Assembly: GCA_051414805.1 (NCBI GenBank)
Contig: CP166702.1
Coordinates: 124,001 to 188,000 of the forward strand
DNA length: 64,000 nt
DNA from: Xenophilus sp003671765
GTDB lineage: Bacteria; Pseudomonadota; Gammaproteobacteria; Burkholderiales; Burkholderiaceae_C
Reading direction: 5' to 3'
Shown: piece after piece, positions 15,520 to 24,760 of the stretch
How positions within the stretch are numbered: the first letter of the stretch is position 1
How the letters are laid out: each line of letters opens with the position of its first letter
Translations under genes and position numbers: made by a program
Notes under the pieces: model-generated
Told to the model about the DNA's origin: nothing
Databases searched by the model: none
What the model saw: the letters and a program-made list of their open reading frames with translations, nothing else

Positions 15520-16986
15520 ATGCTGTCCCGCCGCACCCGCATCTTCATCGGCATCCTGCTCATCTACGTGGTGGGCATCGGCTTGCTGCTCTACCGCGTG
15601 ATGGGCGACATCGACCCGCGCTACCGCGAGTCGGCGGAGGAATCGCTGGTCGAGACCTCGCAGCTCATCGCCAGCCTGGTCGAGCAGGACGTGGTGGCCG
15701 GCGCCATCAACACCGCGCGGCTGGAGCCGCTGTTCCGCACCGTCTATGCACGCGAGTTCTCGGCGCAGATCTACAACCTGCACAAGCGGCGCGTGGAGCT
15801 GCGCGTGTACGTCACCGACCGCGCGGGGCACGTGCTCTTCGATTCGACGGGGCGCGCCACCGGCGCCGACTTCTCGCAGTGGCGCGACGTCAACCGCACG
15901 CTCGCGGGCCAGTACGGCGCGCGCTCCTCGCGCGACGTCGAGTCCGACCCGCTGAGCTCGGTGATGTACGTCGGCGCGCCGGTGCGCTGGAACGGCGAGA
16001 TCGTCGGCATGGTCAGCGTCGGCAAGCCGGTGCAGAGCTTCGGCCAGTTCGTCGAGGACGCGCGCACGCGCACGCTGTGGGTGGGCATCGGTTCGGCGGC
16101 GGCGCTGCTGGTCTTCGCACTCATCCTCTCGGTGTGGCTGGTGCGGCCCTTCGGGCTCACCGCCGACTACCTGCGCTGGCTGCGCCGGCAGCGTGGCTTC
16201 CATCCGGTGCGCATGGTCCGCCAGGCCTTCGGCATGCTGCGTGGCGCCGTGCACGAGATGCGCGATGCCGTCACCGGCCGAAACTACGTCGCCGACTACG
16301 TCCAGACCTTCACGCACGAGGTGAAGAGCCCGCTGTCGGCCATCCGCGGCGCGGCCGAGCTGCTGCAGGAAGAGGGCATGCCGCCGGCGCAGCGCGAGCG
16401 CTTCCTGGCCAACATCGCGCGCGAGACCCAGCGCATCCAGGAGATCGTCGACCGCATGATGGAGCTCACCGCGCTCGAGACGCGGCGCGTGCTCGACCGC
16501 GTCGAGCCCGTGTCCCTGCGTCCGCTGCTCGAAGAGGTGGCCGACGGCGCGCAAGCCGCGGCCGCGCTGCGCCAGGTGCAGGTGCGGCTGGAACTGCGCG
16601 CCGATGCGGCAACCGAGGGCGACCCCTTCCTGCTGCGCCGCGCCGTGAGCAACCTGCTGGCCAACGCCATCGACTTCTCGCCGGCCGGGGGCAAGGTGGT
16701 GTTGGGGCTGGCCGCCACCTCGCGCCAGGTGCGCATCACTGTGCGCGACCACGGGCCCGGCATTCCCGACTACGCGAGCGACAAGGTGTTCGAGAAGTTC
16801 TACTCGCTCGCGCGGCCCCACAGCCAGAAGAAGAGCACCGGCCTGGGCCTGGCCTTCGTCAAGGAGATCGCCACCCTGCACCGCGGGCGCATCGAGCTGG
16901 GCAATGCAGCAGGCGGCGGTGCGATGGCCACGCTGACGCTGCCCCTGGGGCAACTGCCGCGGGACTCGGGCCGGATCGGGCTGTGA
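15520..16986 (+). CDS. creC: CreC, sensor histidine kinase
   Basis: The protein has 488 residues. It has a transmembrane helix at 7-27, a periplasmic sensor region (about 30-185, DPRYRESAEESLVETSQLIASLVE then a CHASE/PAS-like part), a second helix at about 187-208, a HAMP region, the DHp motif FTHEVKSPLSAIRGAAELL with phospho-acceptor His266, and HATPase_c motifs NLLANAIDFSP, DHGPGIP and GLGLAFVKEI. Length and organisation match CreC. The signal in related bacteria is linked to penicillin-binding-protein inhibition or carbon source. A class A penicillin-binding protein is encoded 500 bases downstream. Confidence 0.9.
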   Translation: MLSRRTRIFIGILLIYVVGIGLLLYRVMGDIDPRYRESAEESLVETSQLIASLVEQDVVAGAINTARLEPLFRTVYAREFSAQIYNLHKRRVELRVYVTDRAGHVLFDSTGRATGADFSQWRDVNRTLAGQYGARSSRDVESDPLSSVMYVGAPVRWNGEIVGMVSVGKPVQSFGQFVEDARTRTLWVGIGSAAALLVFALILSVWLVRPFGLTADYLRWLRRQRGFHPVRMVRQAFGMLRGAVHEMRDAVTGRNYVADYVQTFTHEVKSPLSAIRGAAELLQEEGMPPAQRERFLANIARETQRIQEIVDRMMELTALETRRVLDRVEPVSLRPLLEEVADGAQAAAALRQVQVRLELRADAATEGDPFLLRRAVSNLLANAIDFSPAGGKVVLGLAATSRQVRITVRDHGPGIPDYASDKVFEKFYSLARPHSQKKSTGLGLAFVKEIATLHRGRIELGNAAGGGAMATLTLPLGQLPRDSGRIGL

Positions 16987-17033
16987 CGCGGCGGTTCACG
17001 AGACATTGAAGTGCAGGAGAAGGAGAGAAATCG

Positions 17034-17453
17034 ATGAACGTACTGAAACTGCTGATCGTGCTGGCCATCGTGGGCGCGGGCTACCACCACTGGAAGTCGT
17101 CGTCCGGGCCCTCGGGGCCCGCGTCGGCCGCAGCCTCGCGCTCGACCAGCGGCTTCGTGGCATTGCCGCGCGCCGAAGGCCAGAGCGACCGTGCGGTCTT
17201 CGTGGTGGCCGCGCAGGACTGCCCGGAAGAGGATGCCCAGCGCGCGGACCGGCTGGCCGAGGACCTCGACCGCAAGGGCATCCCCGTGGTGCGCACCCAC
17301 AACGTCAGCTTCCGCTTCGAAGGCGGCGACGCCGGGCAGGCGGCGGCGGTGTCCGCGGTGATGCGAGGGCCCCTGCCGATCGTCTTCGTGCGCGGCCGTG
17401 CGAAAGCCAACCCGAGCCTGGCGGACGTGATGGCCGAATACGGCGGCGCCTGA
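17034..17453 (+). CDS. Small membrane-anchored protein of unknown function downstream of creC
   Basis: The protein has 139 residues, with GGAGAAGGAGAG before the start. An N-terminal hydrophobic segment (LKLLIVLAIVGAGYHHW, 4-20) anchors or exports it. After a Ser/Ala-rich spacer comes a compact domain (DRAVFVVAAQDCPEEDAQRADRLAEDLDRKGIPVVRTHNVSF ... GPLPIVFVRGRAKANPSLADVMAEYGG) with alternating strands and helices, reminiscent of a thioredoxin-like or toprim-like fold but with one Cys only. It is probably part of the creBC transcript. I do not recognise a family. Confidence 0.7.
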   Translation: MNVLKLLIVLAIVGAGYHHWKSSSGPSGPASAAASRSTSGFVALPRAEGQSDRAVFVVAAQDCPEEDAQRADRLAEDLDRKGIPVVRTHNVSFRFEGGDAGQAAAVSAVMRGPLPIVFVRGRAKANPSLADVMAEYGGA

Positions 17454-17489
17454 GGCCGCCGGCGGCAGCTGGCGCCGGGGCCGGCGCGT

Positions 17490-19919
17490 TCAGCGGAACA
17501 GGTCCAGGATCCGGTTGCGCTCGGGCGAATCGCGCCTCGCCCCCGGAGACTGCTGCCCCATCGGGAACACGCCCAGCTCCGCCGGCACGTTGCTGCCCAT
17601 GCCCGGCACCGTGCCCGCGTCGGGGCCGGTGCCCGGCATCGCAGGTGCCGTCGGCTCCACGCCCAGGGCCTGCACGCCGCCGCCGTTGGCGTACTCGTTG
17701 TAGGCCCAGTCACCGCCGACGTCGGTCACGCCTTCGGGCACGGCCAGCCGGGCGACCGGCACGCCCTTGAGCGCGGTCTTCATGTAGGCGGTCCACACCG
17801 GCAGCGCGACGCTGCCGCCGGTCTCGCCGCGCACGCCCAGCTGGCGGGGCGTGTCGTAGCCCACCCAGGCGATGCCCACGCGCGTGGGCTGGAAGCCGGC
17901 GAACCAGGCGTCGAAGGAATCGTTGGTGGTGCCCGTCTTGCCGTACAGGTCGTCGCGCTTGAGCGCCGCATACGCCTTGTAGCCGGTGCCGCTGCGAACC
18001 ACCGAGTTGAGCAGGCTGTCCATCACGAAGGCGTTGCGCGCGGGAATCGCGCGCTGGGCCTCGTCGACCGGCGGCAGGGGCGTGTCCTCGATCACCTGGC
18101 CCCGCGCGTCGGCGATGCGCGTCACCAGCTGCGGCTGCACGCGCAGGCCGCCGTTGGCGAATACGGCGTAGGCGCCGGCCATCTGCAGGGGCGTGACGGA
18201 GCCTGCACCCAGGCCCATGGTGAGGTAGGCCGGGTGCTTGGCCGGGTCGAACCCGAAGCGGCCGATCCACTCCTGCGCGTACTGCGGCGTGATGGCGTCG
18301 AGCACGCGGATGGTCACCAGGTTCTTCGACTTCTGCAGCGCGGTGCGCAGGCTCATCGGACCATCGAAGCCGCCTTCGAAGTTCTTCGGCTCCCAGGGCT
18401 GGCCGCCGGTGGCGGCGGAATCGAACACCAGCGGCGCGTCGTTCACCACCGTCGCCGGGCCGAATCCCTTCTCGAGCGCGGCCGAATAGATGAAGGGCTT
18501 GAAGCTCGAGCCCGGCTGGCGCCAGGCCTGCGTCACGTGGTTGAACTTGTTCTTGTTGAAGTCGAAGCCGCCGACCAGGGCCTTGACGGACCCGTCGCGC
18601 GGGTCGAGCGAGACGAAGGCGCCTTCCACCTCGGGCAGTTGAGCCACCTCCCAGGTCTTGCCGTTGGGCTCCAGGCGGATGATGGCCCCGCGCTGGATGC
18701 GAACCGGAGCCTGCGCCTTGTCGTTCAGCGCGCGCTGCGCGAGTTGCAGGCCGCGGCCGGTGACCTCGACCGTGTCGCCGTTGGCACGCACGGCGGTGAT
18801 CTTCTTCGGGCTCGCATCGAGCACCACGGCGGCCACCAGTTCGCCGTTGTCGGGGTGGTCGGCCAGGGCCTCGTCGATCGCCTGGTCGAGTGCCTTCGGC
18901 TCGGTGGGCAGGTCGGCGACCAGGCCCTCGGGGCCACGGTAGGGCTGGCGCTGCTCGTAGTCGAGCAGCCCGGCGCGCAGGGCGGCGTACGCGGCGTTCT
19001 GGTCGGCGGCGACGAGCGTGGTCGTCACGTTCAGGCCGCGCGTGTAGGCCGCATCGCCGAACTTGTCGACCATCTGCTGGCGCACCATCTCGGCCACGTA
19101 CTCGGCGTGCACGCGCGTGGGGTCGTTGGCCTCGCGCAGCTTCAGCGGCTCGGCGCGCGCGGCCTCGGCGTCGGCGGGCTTGAGGTAGCCGGTCTCGACC
19201 ATGCGCTGGATCACGTACTGCTGCCGGGCGACGGCGCGGCGCGGGTTGGCCACCGGGTTGTTGGTGCCGGGCGCCTTGGGCAGGCCGGCGAGCATCGCGG
19301 CCTCGGAGGTGGTGATCTGGTCCAGCGGCTTGCCGAAGTAGGTCTGCGCCGCCGCCGCGAAGCCGTAGGCGCGGTTGCCCAGGTAGATCTGGTTCAGGTA
19401 GATCTCGAGGATCTGGTCCTTGGTGAGCTTGTCCTCCAGCCGCCAGGCCAGGATCGCCTCCTTGAGCTTGCGGCTCACGGTGCGTTCGGAGGTGAGGAAC
19501 ATGTTGCGTGCCACCTGCTGCGTGATGGTCGAGGCGCCCTGCGCCCGGCCGCCCGAGAGGTTGGCGAACACCGCGCGCATCACGCCCTTGGTGTCGATGC
19601 CGCCGTGCTGGTAGAAGCGGGCGTCCTCGGTGGCCAGCACCGCGTCCTTGAGCACGCGGGGGATCCTGTCGATCGGCACCAGCTCGCGGCGCTCCTCGCC
19701 GAACTCGCCGATCAGCGCGCCGTCGGCCGTGTAGACGCGCAGCGGCAGCTTGGGCTGGTAGTTGGCCAGAGATGAAACATCGGGTAACTGCGGCGCGATG
19801 AGGACGAGGGCGACGCCGATGGCCAGCAGGCCGGCGGCGAGCGCGCCGCCCACCCCGGCCGCGCTCCACAGCGCGATGCGCTTGGCGCGCGGAGACCAGG
19901 GGCGAGACGTGGAAGGCAT
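17490..19919 (-). CDS. mrcA: Class A penicillin-binding protein 1A (bifunctional glycosyltransferase/transpeptidase)
   Basis: The protein has 809 residues. After a basic N-terminus and one membrane helix (about 15-43) comes the GT51 glycosyltransferase domain with catalytic Glu98 in LATEDARFYQHGG, GASTITQQVARN and RKLKEAILAWRLE. The C-terminal penicillin-binding transpeptidase domain has SSFK (about 471-474), SKN in LQKSKNL and KTGTT. It polymerises and cross-links peptidoglycan in the periplasm. An extra OB-like insert (about 270-440) fits PBP1a of Gram-negatives. The start at 19919 gives the usual N-terminus. It lies between creBC and creD on the opposite strand to creBC. Confidence 0.95.
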   Translation of the reverse strand: MPSTSRPWSPRAKRIALWSAAGVGGALAAGLLAIGVALVLIAPQLPDVSSLANYQPKLPLRVYTADGALIGEFGEERRELVPIDRIPRVLKDAVLATEDARFYQHGGIDTKGVMRAVFANLSGGRAQGASTITQQVARNMFLTSERTVSRKLKEAILAWRLEDKLTKDQILEIYLNQIYLGNRAYGFAAAAQTYFGKPLDQITTSEAAMLAGLPKAPGTNNPVANPRRAVARQQYVIQRMVETGYLKPADAEAARAEPLKLREANDPTRVHAEYVAEMVRQQMVDKFGDAAYTRGLNVTTTLVAADQNAAYAALRAGLLDYEQRQPYRGPEGLVADLPTEPKALDQAIDEALADHPDNGELVAAVVLDASPKKITAVRANGDTVEVTGRGLQLAQRALNDKAQAPVRIQRGAIIRLEPNGKTWEVAQLPEVEGAFVSLDPRDGSVKALVGGFDFNKNKFNHVTQAWRQPGSSFKPFIYSAALEKGFGPATVVNDAPLVFDSAATGGQPWEPKNFEGGFDGPMSLRTALQKSKNLVTIRVLDAITPQYAQEWIGRFGFDPAKHPAYLTMGLGAGSVTPLQMAGAYAVFANGGLRVQPQLVTRIADARGQVIEDTPLPPVDEAQRAIPARNAFVMDSLLNSVVRSGTGYKAYAALKRDDLYGKTGTTNDSFDAWFAGFQPTRVGIAWVGYDTPRQLGVRGETGGSVALPVWTAYMKTALKGVPVARLAVPEGVTDVGGDWAYNEYANGGGVQALGVEPTAPAMPGTGPDAGTVPGMGSNVPAELGVFPMGQQSPGARRDSPERNRILDLFR

Positions 19920-19940
19920 AGAAAAAGAATCAGAAACTTG

Positions 19941-20000
19941 AGGATGAAATTGGCTGCCAGCGCCCAGGGGACGGGCGCTGGCAGCTATCAATTCGATAGC
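19941..20000. repeat. Family A intergenic repeat, copy 5, inside the 3' end of creD
   Basis: It contains the hairpin GCCAGCGCCC-aggg-GACGGGCGCTGGC and the core GCTATCAATTCGATAGC (19984-20000). On the minus strand the core supplies the final Leu-Ser-Asn codons and the TGA stop (19988-19990) of creD. Confidence 0.8.
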
Positions 20001-21502
20001 GTCGTGCCGGTGGCGGCGGCCGCTTCGGCGGGTCGGGCCCTTCCTTCAGACAGTGCATACCAGTCGACGTTCCGTGTCACCAGCATCAGCAGCGCCAGCA
20101 TGCCGAAGGTCAGCAGGGCCCCGAGCAGCAGCGCATTGTTCTCCGAGGCCAGCAGCCCGTACAGCGCGCCGTACAGCACGGCCACGAAAGCGCCCAATCC
20201 CACGCCGCGGCGCCAGCCACGCAACACCGCGCTGAAGTAGGCCATGAGCAACAGCACGCTCGCGCAGGCGGACAGCGCATAGGCCTGCCAGAAGGGTAGC
20301 TTTTCCGACAGCGCCACCAGCAACAAAAAGAACAGCGCCACCGACAGGCCGACCAGCCCGTACTGCACCGGGTGCAGGCGCAGCTGGCGGAACAGTTCGA
20401 ACATGAAGCTGGCCATGAGCACCAGCCCGATGAAGAGCGCGCCGTACTTGGCGGCACGGTGGGCCATGAAGTAGACGTTCACCGGCTGTGCCAGCGCGAC
20501 GTCGAAGCTGTCGACCTCGCGCAGGTCGGCCCGCGCGGGCGCGGTGGTCGCCGCGGGTGCGGCCGTGGCCGCCGCCATGCAGGCGCTGTCGCCGCCGGCG
20601 CAGGCCACGTCGGCCGCTGCCGGCGTCGTCGCCTCGGCGGCCCACTGGCGCAGCAACTGGGCGCGCGCCGTGCTCACCAGCGCCGACACGCGCCAGCGGG
20701 CATCGAAGCCGGTGTCGCCCACCGTGCGCTCGCTGGCCAGGAAGCGGCCGCCGAAGCTCGGGTGCGGCCAGGGCGACTGCAGGTGTGCCTCGGTGTCCTC
20801 GGCCGCCGGCACGATGCTCAGCTGCTCCTGCCCGACCAGCTTCAAGGCCAGGCGGAAGTCCATCGCCTGGCCGCTCGTCAGCGCGTGCAGCGCCTCGCCG
20901 GACAAGGGCGCATGGATGCCCTGCAGGGCCCCCGCCTGGCCCAGGCCGGGAATGCCCTGCTGGAAGCGCAGCGGCGCGCCGCCCAGCGTGGCGTCGGGCA
21001 GGCCCTCGATGCCGCGCACGTCGCTCACGCTGAAGGCCAGCCGCGGCGTGCCCAGCGTCACGGTGCCGCCGCGCTCGGTGGGGCGCGGCGCAGGCCCGAG
21101 GGCAGCGAAGCGGCCGTCCAGCGTGGCATCGAGCTTGTAGAACAGCACGCGGAAGATGCCGCGGTAGCGCTCCTCGGGCGTCATGCGGCCGTCGATCTTC
21201 AGCCGCTCGGGGAAGACGATGGCGGTGCGTGCCTTGGTGCGCTGCGATTGCCCCGTCACCTCGCCCTTGCTGTTGCGCTCGGTCTCGGTCCATTGCTCCA
21301 CCCAGGGCAGCACCAGGAAGGGGCCGGCGACGGTCTGGGCGCCGGCATGCGTGCTTGCCAGCTCCTGGGCCGCCTCGGCCTGGCTCTGGCCGCGCTCGCG
21401 GATCAGCGAGCCGATCTCGGCCAGCGGGATGCACAGCAGCAGGGTGAGCGCCACCAGCGCGAGCACCTTGACGAGTGCGGAGTTGCGAAGCGTCTGGATC
21501 AT
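19988..21502 (-). CDS. creD: CreD, inner membrane protein of the Cre regulon
   Basis: The protein has 504 residues. An N-terminal helix (VLALVALTLLLCIPLAEIG) is followed by a large periplasmic domain (about 35-350; RYRGIFRVLFYKLDATLDGRF) and a cluster of six C-terminal membrane helices (about 360-485), as in CreD/cell-envelope integrity proteins. In other bacteria creD is the strongest CreB target and affects envelope integrity and beta-lactam response. Here a perfect CreB tag lies 96 bases upstream of its start. The last residues TTLSN come from a repeat element. Confidence 0.9.
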   Translation of the reverse strand: MIQTLRNSALVKVLALVALTLLLCIPLAEIGSLIRERGQSQAEAAQELASTHAGAQTVAGPFLVLPWVEQWTETERNSKGEVTGQSQRTKARTAIVFPERLKIDGRMTPEERYRGIFRVLFYKLDATLDGRFAALGPAPRPTERGGTVTLGTPRLAFSVSDVRGIEGLPDATLGGAPLRFQQGIPGLGQAGALQGIHAPLSGEALHALTSGQAMDFRLALKLVGQEQLSIVPAAEDTEAHLQSPWPHPSFGGRFLASERTVGDTGFDARWRVSALVSTARAQLLRQWAAEATTPAAADVACAGGDSACMAAATAAPAATTAPARADLREVDSFDVALAQPVNVYFMAHRAAKYGALFIGLVLMASFMFELFRQLRLHPVQYGLVGLSVALFFLLLVALSEKLPFWQAYALSACASVLLLMAYFSAVLRGWRRGVGLGAFVAVLYGALYGLLASENNALLLGALLTFGMLALLMLVTRNVDWYALSEGRARPAEAAAATGTTLSN

Positions 21503-21597
21503 CTGGGTTGTCCTCTCCGTGAATGCGATGGGAGCCGATGGTTGCCGCGCCGGCCGAAGTGCGTATGAAGCCGCGGGCCTGCGTTTCGCACCGCCAC

Positions 21598-21613
21598 TTC
21601 ACACGGACTTCAC
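21598..21613. promoter_or_regulatory. CreB-binding tag (TTCAC-N6-TTCAC)
   Basis: The sequence TTCAC-ACGGAC-TTCAC matches exactly the direct-repeat tag described for CreB in Escherichia coli. It lies in the 221-base divergent space between creD (start 21502, minus) and the VIT/VWA gene (start 21724, plus). It could control either or both. Its orientation points toward the VIT/VWA gene. Confidence 0.75.
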
Positions 21614-21723
21614 ACAGCGCGCCGGGCTTCGAGATCGCTTCTCGTGCGCTTCCTCATGGCTTCTCGGCGGGCTTCGACAGTGGCGCTGCGCCTCGACGCA
21701 CACCGATCTCAAGGAGCCCCTTC

Positions 21724-23802
21724 ATGGAAGCCGCCACCCTCACCGAACCTCTCCCGTCCGCCCCCGCGGCACCACGCGCCGGCCGCTGGCTCTGGCTCGC
21801 CACCGTGGGCGTGGCCACCACCTGCTTCGTGCTGCTCACGGCCCGGCCGCTGCACGCGCAGGAGGCCGCCCCTCGCCAGAAGACCGAGAGCCCGTATTTC
21901 TTCGTCAAGAGCGACTCGCCGGACGTGGACCGCCTGCCCCTCAAGGGCACCGAGGTCGACGTGCGCATCTCGGGCGTGATCGCCGATGTCACCGTCACCC
22001 AGACCTACCGCAACGAGGGGCAGCGCCCGATCGAGGCCAGGTACGTGTTCCCCGGCTCGACCAAGGCGGCCGTGGGCGGCCTCACGGTGCGCCTCGCCGA
22101 CCGCCTCATCACGGCGCAGATCCGCGAGAAGCAGCAGGCCCGCATCGAGTACGAGACGGCGAAGCAGGAGGGCAAGACCGCCGCGCTGCTGGAACAGCAA
22201 CTGCCCAACGTGTTCCAGATGAACGTCGCCAACATCCTGCCCGGCGACGACGTGAAGGTCGAACTGCGCTACACCGAGCTGCTGGTGCCGCAGGCAGGCA
22301 ACTACCAGTTCGTCTTTCCGACGGTGGTGGGGCCGCGCTACAACAGCCCTCGATCGGAGAACGCACAGGCGAAGTGGGTCGCTCAGCCGACGCTGCGTGC
22401 CGACGTGGCGCCCAACACCTCGTTCAGGATGAAGGTCGCGATCGACACGCCCATGGGCATCAAGGAAGTGCGCTCGCTCACCCACGCCATCGACGTCAAG
22501 ACCAGCGACGAGGCCCGCCACGCCGACGTGGCGCTGAGGGCCGACGGCCGTCCGCTGGACAACCGCGATGTGGTCATCGACTACCGCCTCGCCGGCGAGA
22601 AGATCGAATCGGGCCTGATGCTCTACAAGGGCACGGGCGAGGGCGCGGAGAACTTCTTCCTGGCCATGGTCGAGCCGCCGAAGTCGGTCGCCGCCAGCGC
22701 CATCTCGCCGCGCGACTACATCTTCGTGGTCGACATCTCGGGTTCGATGCACGGCTTTCCGCTCGACACCGCCAAGGCGATGCTCGAGCGCCTGATCGGC
22801 GGCCTGCGACCCAGCGACACCTTCAACGTGCTGCTGTTCTCGGGCAGCAACAGGATGCTCAACGACCATTCCGTGCCCGCCACGCGGGCCAACATCGAGC
22901 AGGCCCTGGCCACCATCAAGAACTACAGCGGCGGCGGCAGCACCGAACTCATTCCCGCGCTCAAGCGCGTGTACGCCGAACCCAAGGCCGCGAACGTCTC
23001 GCGCAGCATCGTCGTCGTGACCGACGGCTACGTGACCGTCGAGCGCGAGGCCTTTGAGCTCGTGCGCAGGAACCTCGACAAGGCGAACCTGTTCTCCTTC
23101 GGCATCGGCTCGTCGGTGAACCGCCACCTCATGGAAGGCCTGGCCCGCGCCGGCATGGGCGAGCCCTTCATCATCACCGACCCGGTGCAGGCGGCCGAGC
23201 AGGCGGCGCGCTTTCGACGCATGGTCGAGTCGCCCGTGCTGACGAAGGTGCGCGCCACCTTCGGCGGCCTGGACGTGTACGACGTCGAGCCGCAGCAGCT
23301 GCCCGACGTGCTCGGCGAGCGGCCGGTGATCGTTTTCGGCAAGTGGCGCGGCGAAGCCAAGGGGGGCGTCACCATCGAGGGCCAGAGCGCCAGCGGCCCG
23401 TGGAAGCAGGAACTGCGCATCGACGGCCGCACGGCGCAGAACGCGAGCGCGCTGCGTGCGCTGTGGGCGCGCCACCGCATCGCCGCGCTGTCCGACCAGG
23501 AGGCGCTGGAGGCGGGTGACCGCTACAAGCAGGCCATCACCGACCTGGGCCTGAAGTACAGCCTGCTCACGCAGTACACGAGCTTCATCGCCGTGGACAA
23601 GGTGGTGCGCAACACGGCCGGCAGCGACAGCGTGAACCAGCCCCTGCCGTTGCCGCAAGGAGTGAGCGAGAACGCGCTGGGCGCCGAAGTGCCCAGCACG
23701 CCCGAGCCCGAGGTCTTCGGCGCGGTGGCCGTGGCGCTGTCGATGCTGGCCATGCTGCGCCGCCGCGCCCGTCGCCACGACAAGCGGCGCCTCACGGCCT
23801 GA
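21724..23802 (+). CDS. VIT/VWA protein with PEP-CTERM-like tail, putative exosortase target
   Basis: The protein has 692 residues. It has a signal or anchor helix (about 20-38, ending ARPLHAQ), a VIT domain (about 45-175; VDVRISGVIADVTVTQTYRNEG), and a von Willebrand A domain starting at FVVDISGSM with MIDAS residues Asp337, Ser339 and Ser341, plus TDG. The tail VPSTPEPEVFG (656-666), a 14-residue hydrophobic helix and RRRARRHDKRR has the tripartite form of a PEP-CTERM sorting signal. An exosortase gene follows 7 bases later, so this is most likely its dedicated substrate. VIT/VWA proteins are also the single substrates of dedicated sortases in marine gammaproteobacteria. Start chosen at the ATG after AAGGAG. 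Confidence 0.88.
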   Translation: MEAATLTEPLPSAPAAPRAGRWLWLATVGVATTCFVLLTARPLHAQEAAPRQKTESPYFFVKSDSPDVDRLPLKGTEVDVRISGVIADVTVTQTYRNEGQRPIEARYVFPGSTKAAVGGLTVRLADRLITAQIREKQQARIEYETAKQEGKTAALLEQQLPNVFQMNVANILPGDDVKVELRYTELLVPQAGNYQFVFPTVVGPRYNSPRSENAQAKWVAQPTLRADVAPNTSFRMKVAIDTPMGIKEVRSLTHAIDVKTSDEARHADVALRADGRPLDNRDVVIDYRLAGEKIESGLMLYKGTGEGAENFFLAMVEPPKSVAASAISPRDYIFVVDISGSMHGFPLDTAKAMLERLIGGLRPSDTFNVLLFSGSNRMLNDHSVPATRANIEQALATIKNYSGGGSTELIPALKRVYAEPKAANVSRSIVVVTDGYVTVEREAFELVRRNLDKANLFSFGIGSSVNRHLMEGLARAGMGEPFIITDPVQAAEQAARFRRMVESPVLTKVRATFGGLDVYDVEPQQLPDVLGERPVIVFGKWRGEAKGGVTIEGQSASGPWKQELRIDGRTAQNASALRALWARHRIAALSDQEALEAGDRYKQAITDLGLKYSLLTQYTSFIAVDKVVRNTAGSDSVNQPLPLPQGVSENALGAEVPSTPEPEVFGAVAVALSMLAMLRRRARRHDKRRLTA

Positions 23803-23809
23803 GGCAGCG

Positions 23810-24760
23810 ATGAATACGTTGTCCCTCGCCTCGCTGGCCCGCCGGCACCCCCGCTGGGTGGATGCGGGCATCCGCCTCGACCGCGTGCCGCCGGCCGCCT
23901 GGTTGGCGCTGCAGGCCGCCGCGCTGCTGCCCACCTGGGTGTGGATGGCGATGCGTCTGGCGGACGGTTCCGACGACCCGCTCGGCCTGCTGGCCCTGGC
24001 CGCCCTGGGCGTGCTCGCCTGGCAGCACCGGCGCGGCCTGCGCGCGGCGCCGGGCCTGGGCTGGCTGGCGCTGGCCGGCCTTGGCACGGTGGCGGCGACG
24101 CTGCTGCGTGGCGGCCTGCCGGGCCTGCCCGCGATGCCGCCGCTGGTCACGGGGCTGGTGTCCGTGGTGGCCTTCGCCTTCGGCCTGCTGGCCTTCCTGC
24201 CGCGCCGGGTGGCCAGCCTGCCGGTCCTCGGGCTGGCGGTGCTGGCCCTGCCGCTGCTGTCGTCGCTGCAGTTCTATGCCGGCTATCCGCTGCGCGTCGT
24301 CACGGCCGAGGCCAGCCAGTGGCTGCTGGCGCCCTTCTTCACGGTGGTGCGCGAAGGCAGCAGCCTGTGGATCGCCGGCCGCCTTGTGATCGTGGATGCG
24401 CCCTGCTCCGGTGTGCAGATGGTGTGGCTGGGGTACTTCACGGCGTGCGCGGTGGCATTGTTCGTCGCACCTTCCAATAACCAGCGCTTTCTCGCCCGGC
24501 TGCCGGCCGTCAGCTTGTTGGTGCTGGCCGGCAACGTCGTTCGCAACGCAGTCCTGGTCGGCCTCGAAGGCGCCGGCTGGCCGCTGGCACCCTGGGCGCA
24601 CGAGGCGCTGGGCCTCGTGCTGCTCGCCGCCGTCTGCGGCGGCATCGCGTGGGCGATGCAGCGCTGCGGCCGCCGCCCGGCACCGGCCGCCGTGCCGCTG
24701 ACGCCTATGACCGGACTCATCACCTTCCAGGGCCTGCGCCATGTCGATACGCACCATTGA
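23810..24760 (+). CDS. Exosortase (PEP-CTERM-type transpeptidase)
   Basis: The protein has 316 residues and is nearly all hydrophobic, with about eight membrane helices. The exosortase catalytic triad is in place: Cys199 in DAPCSGVQMVWLGYF, Arg245 in NVVRNAVLV and His264 in HEALGLVLL. Exosortases cleave the PEP-CTERM tail of exported proteins at the inner membrane. No second PEP-CTERM gene is in the window, so it appears dedicated to the VIT/VWA protein just upstream. It overlaps the next gene by 20 bases. The exact exosortase subtype cannot be decided by eye. Confidence 0.9.
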   Translation: MNTLSLASLARRHPRWVDAGIRLDRVPPAAWLALQAAALLPTWVWMAMRLADGSDDPLGLLALAALGVLAWQHRRGLRAAPGLGWLALAGLGTVAATLLRGGLPGLPAMPPLVTGLVSVVAFAFGLLAFLPRRVASLPVLGLAVLALPLLSSLQFYAGYPLRVVTAEASQWLLAPFFTVVREGSSLWIAGRLVIVDAPCSGVQMVWLGYFTACAVALFVAPSNNQRFLARLPAVSLLVLAGNVVRNAVLVGLEGAGWPLAPWAHEALGLVLLAAVCGGIAWAMQRCGRRPAPAAVPLTPMTGLITFQGLRHVDTHH

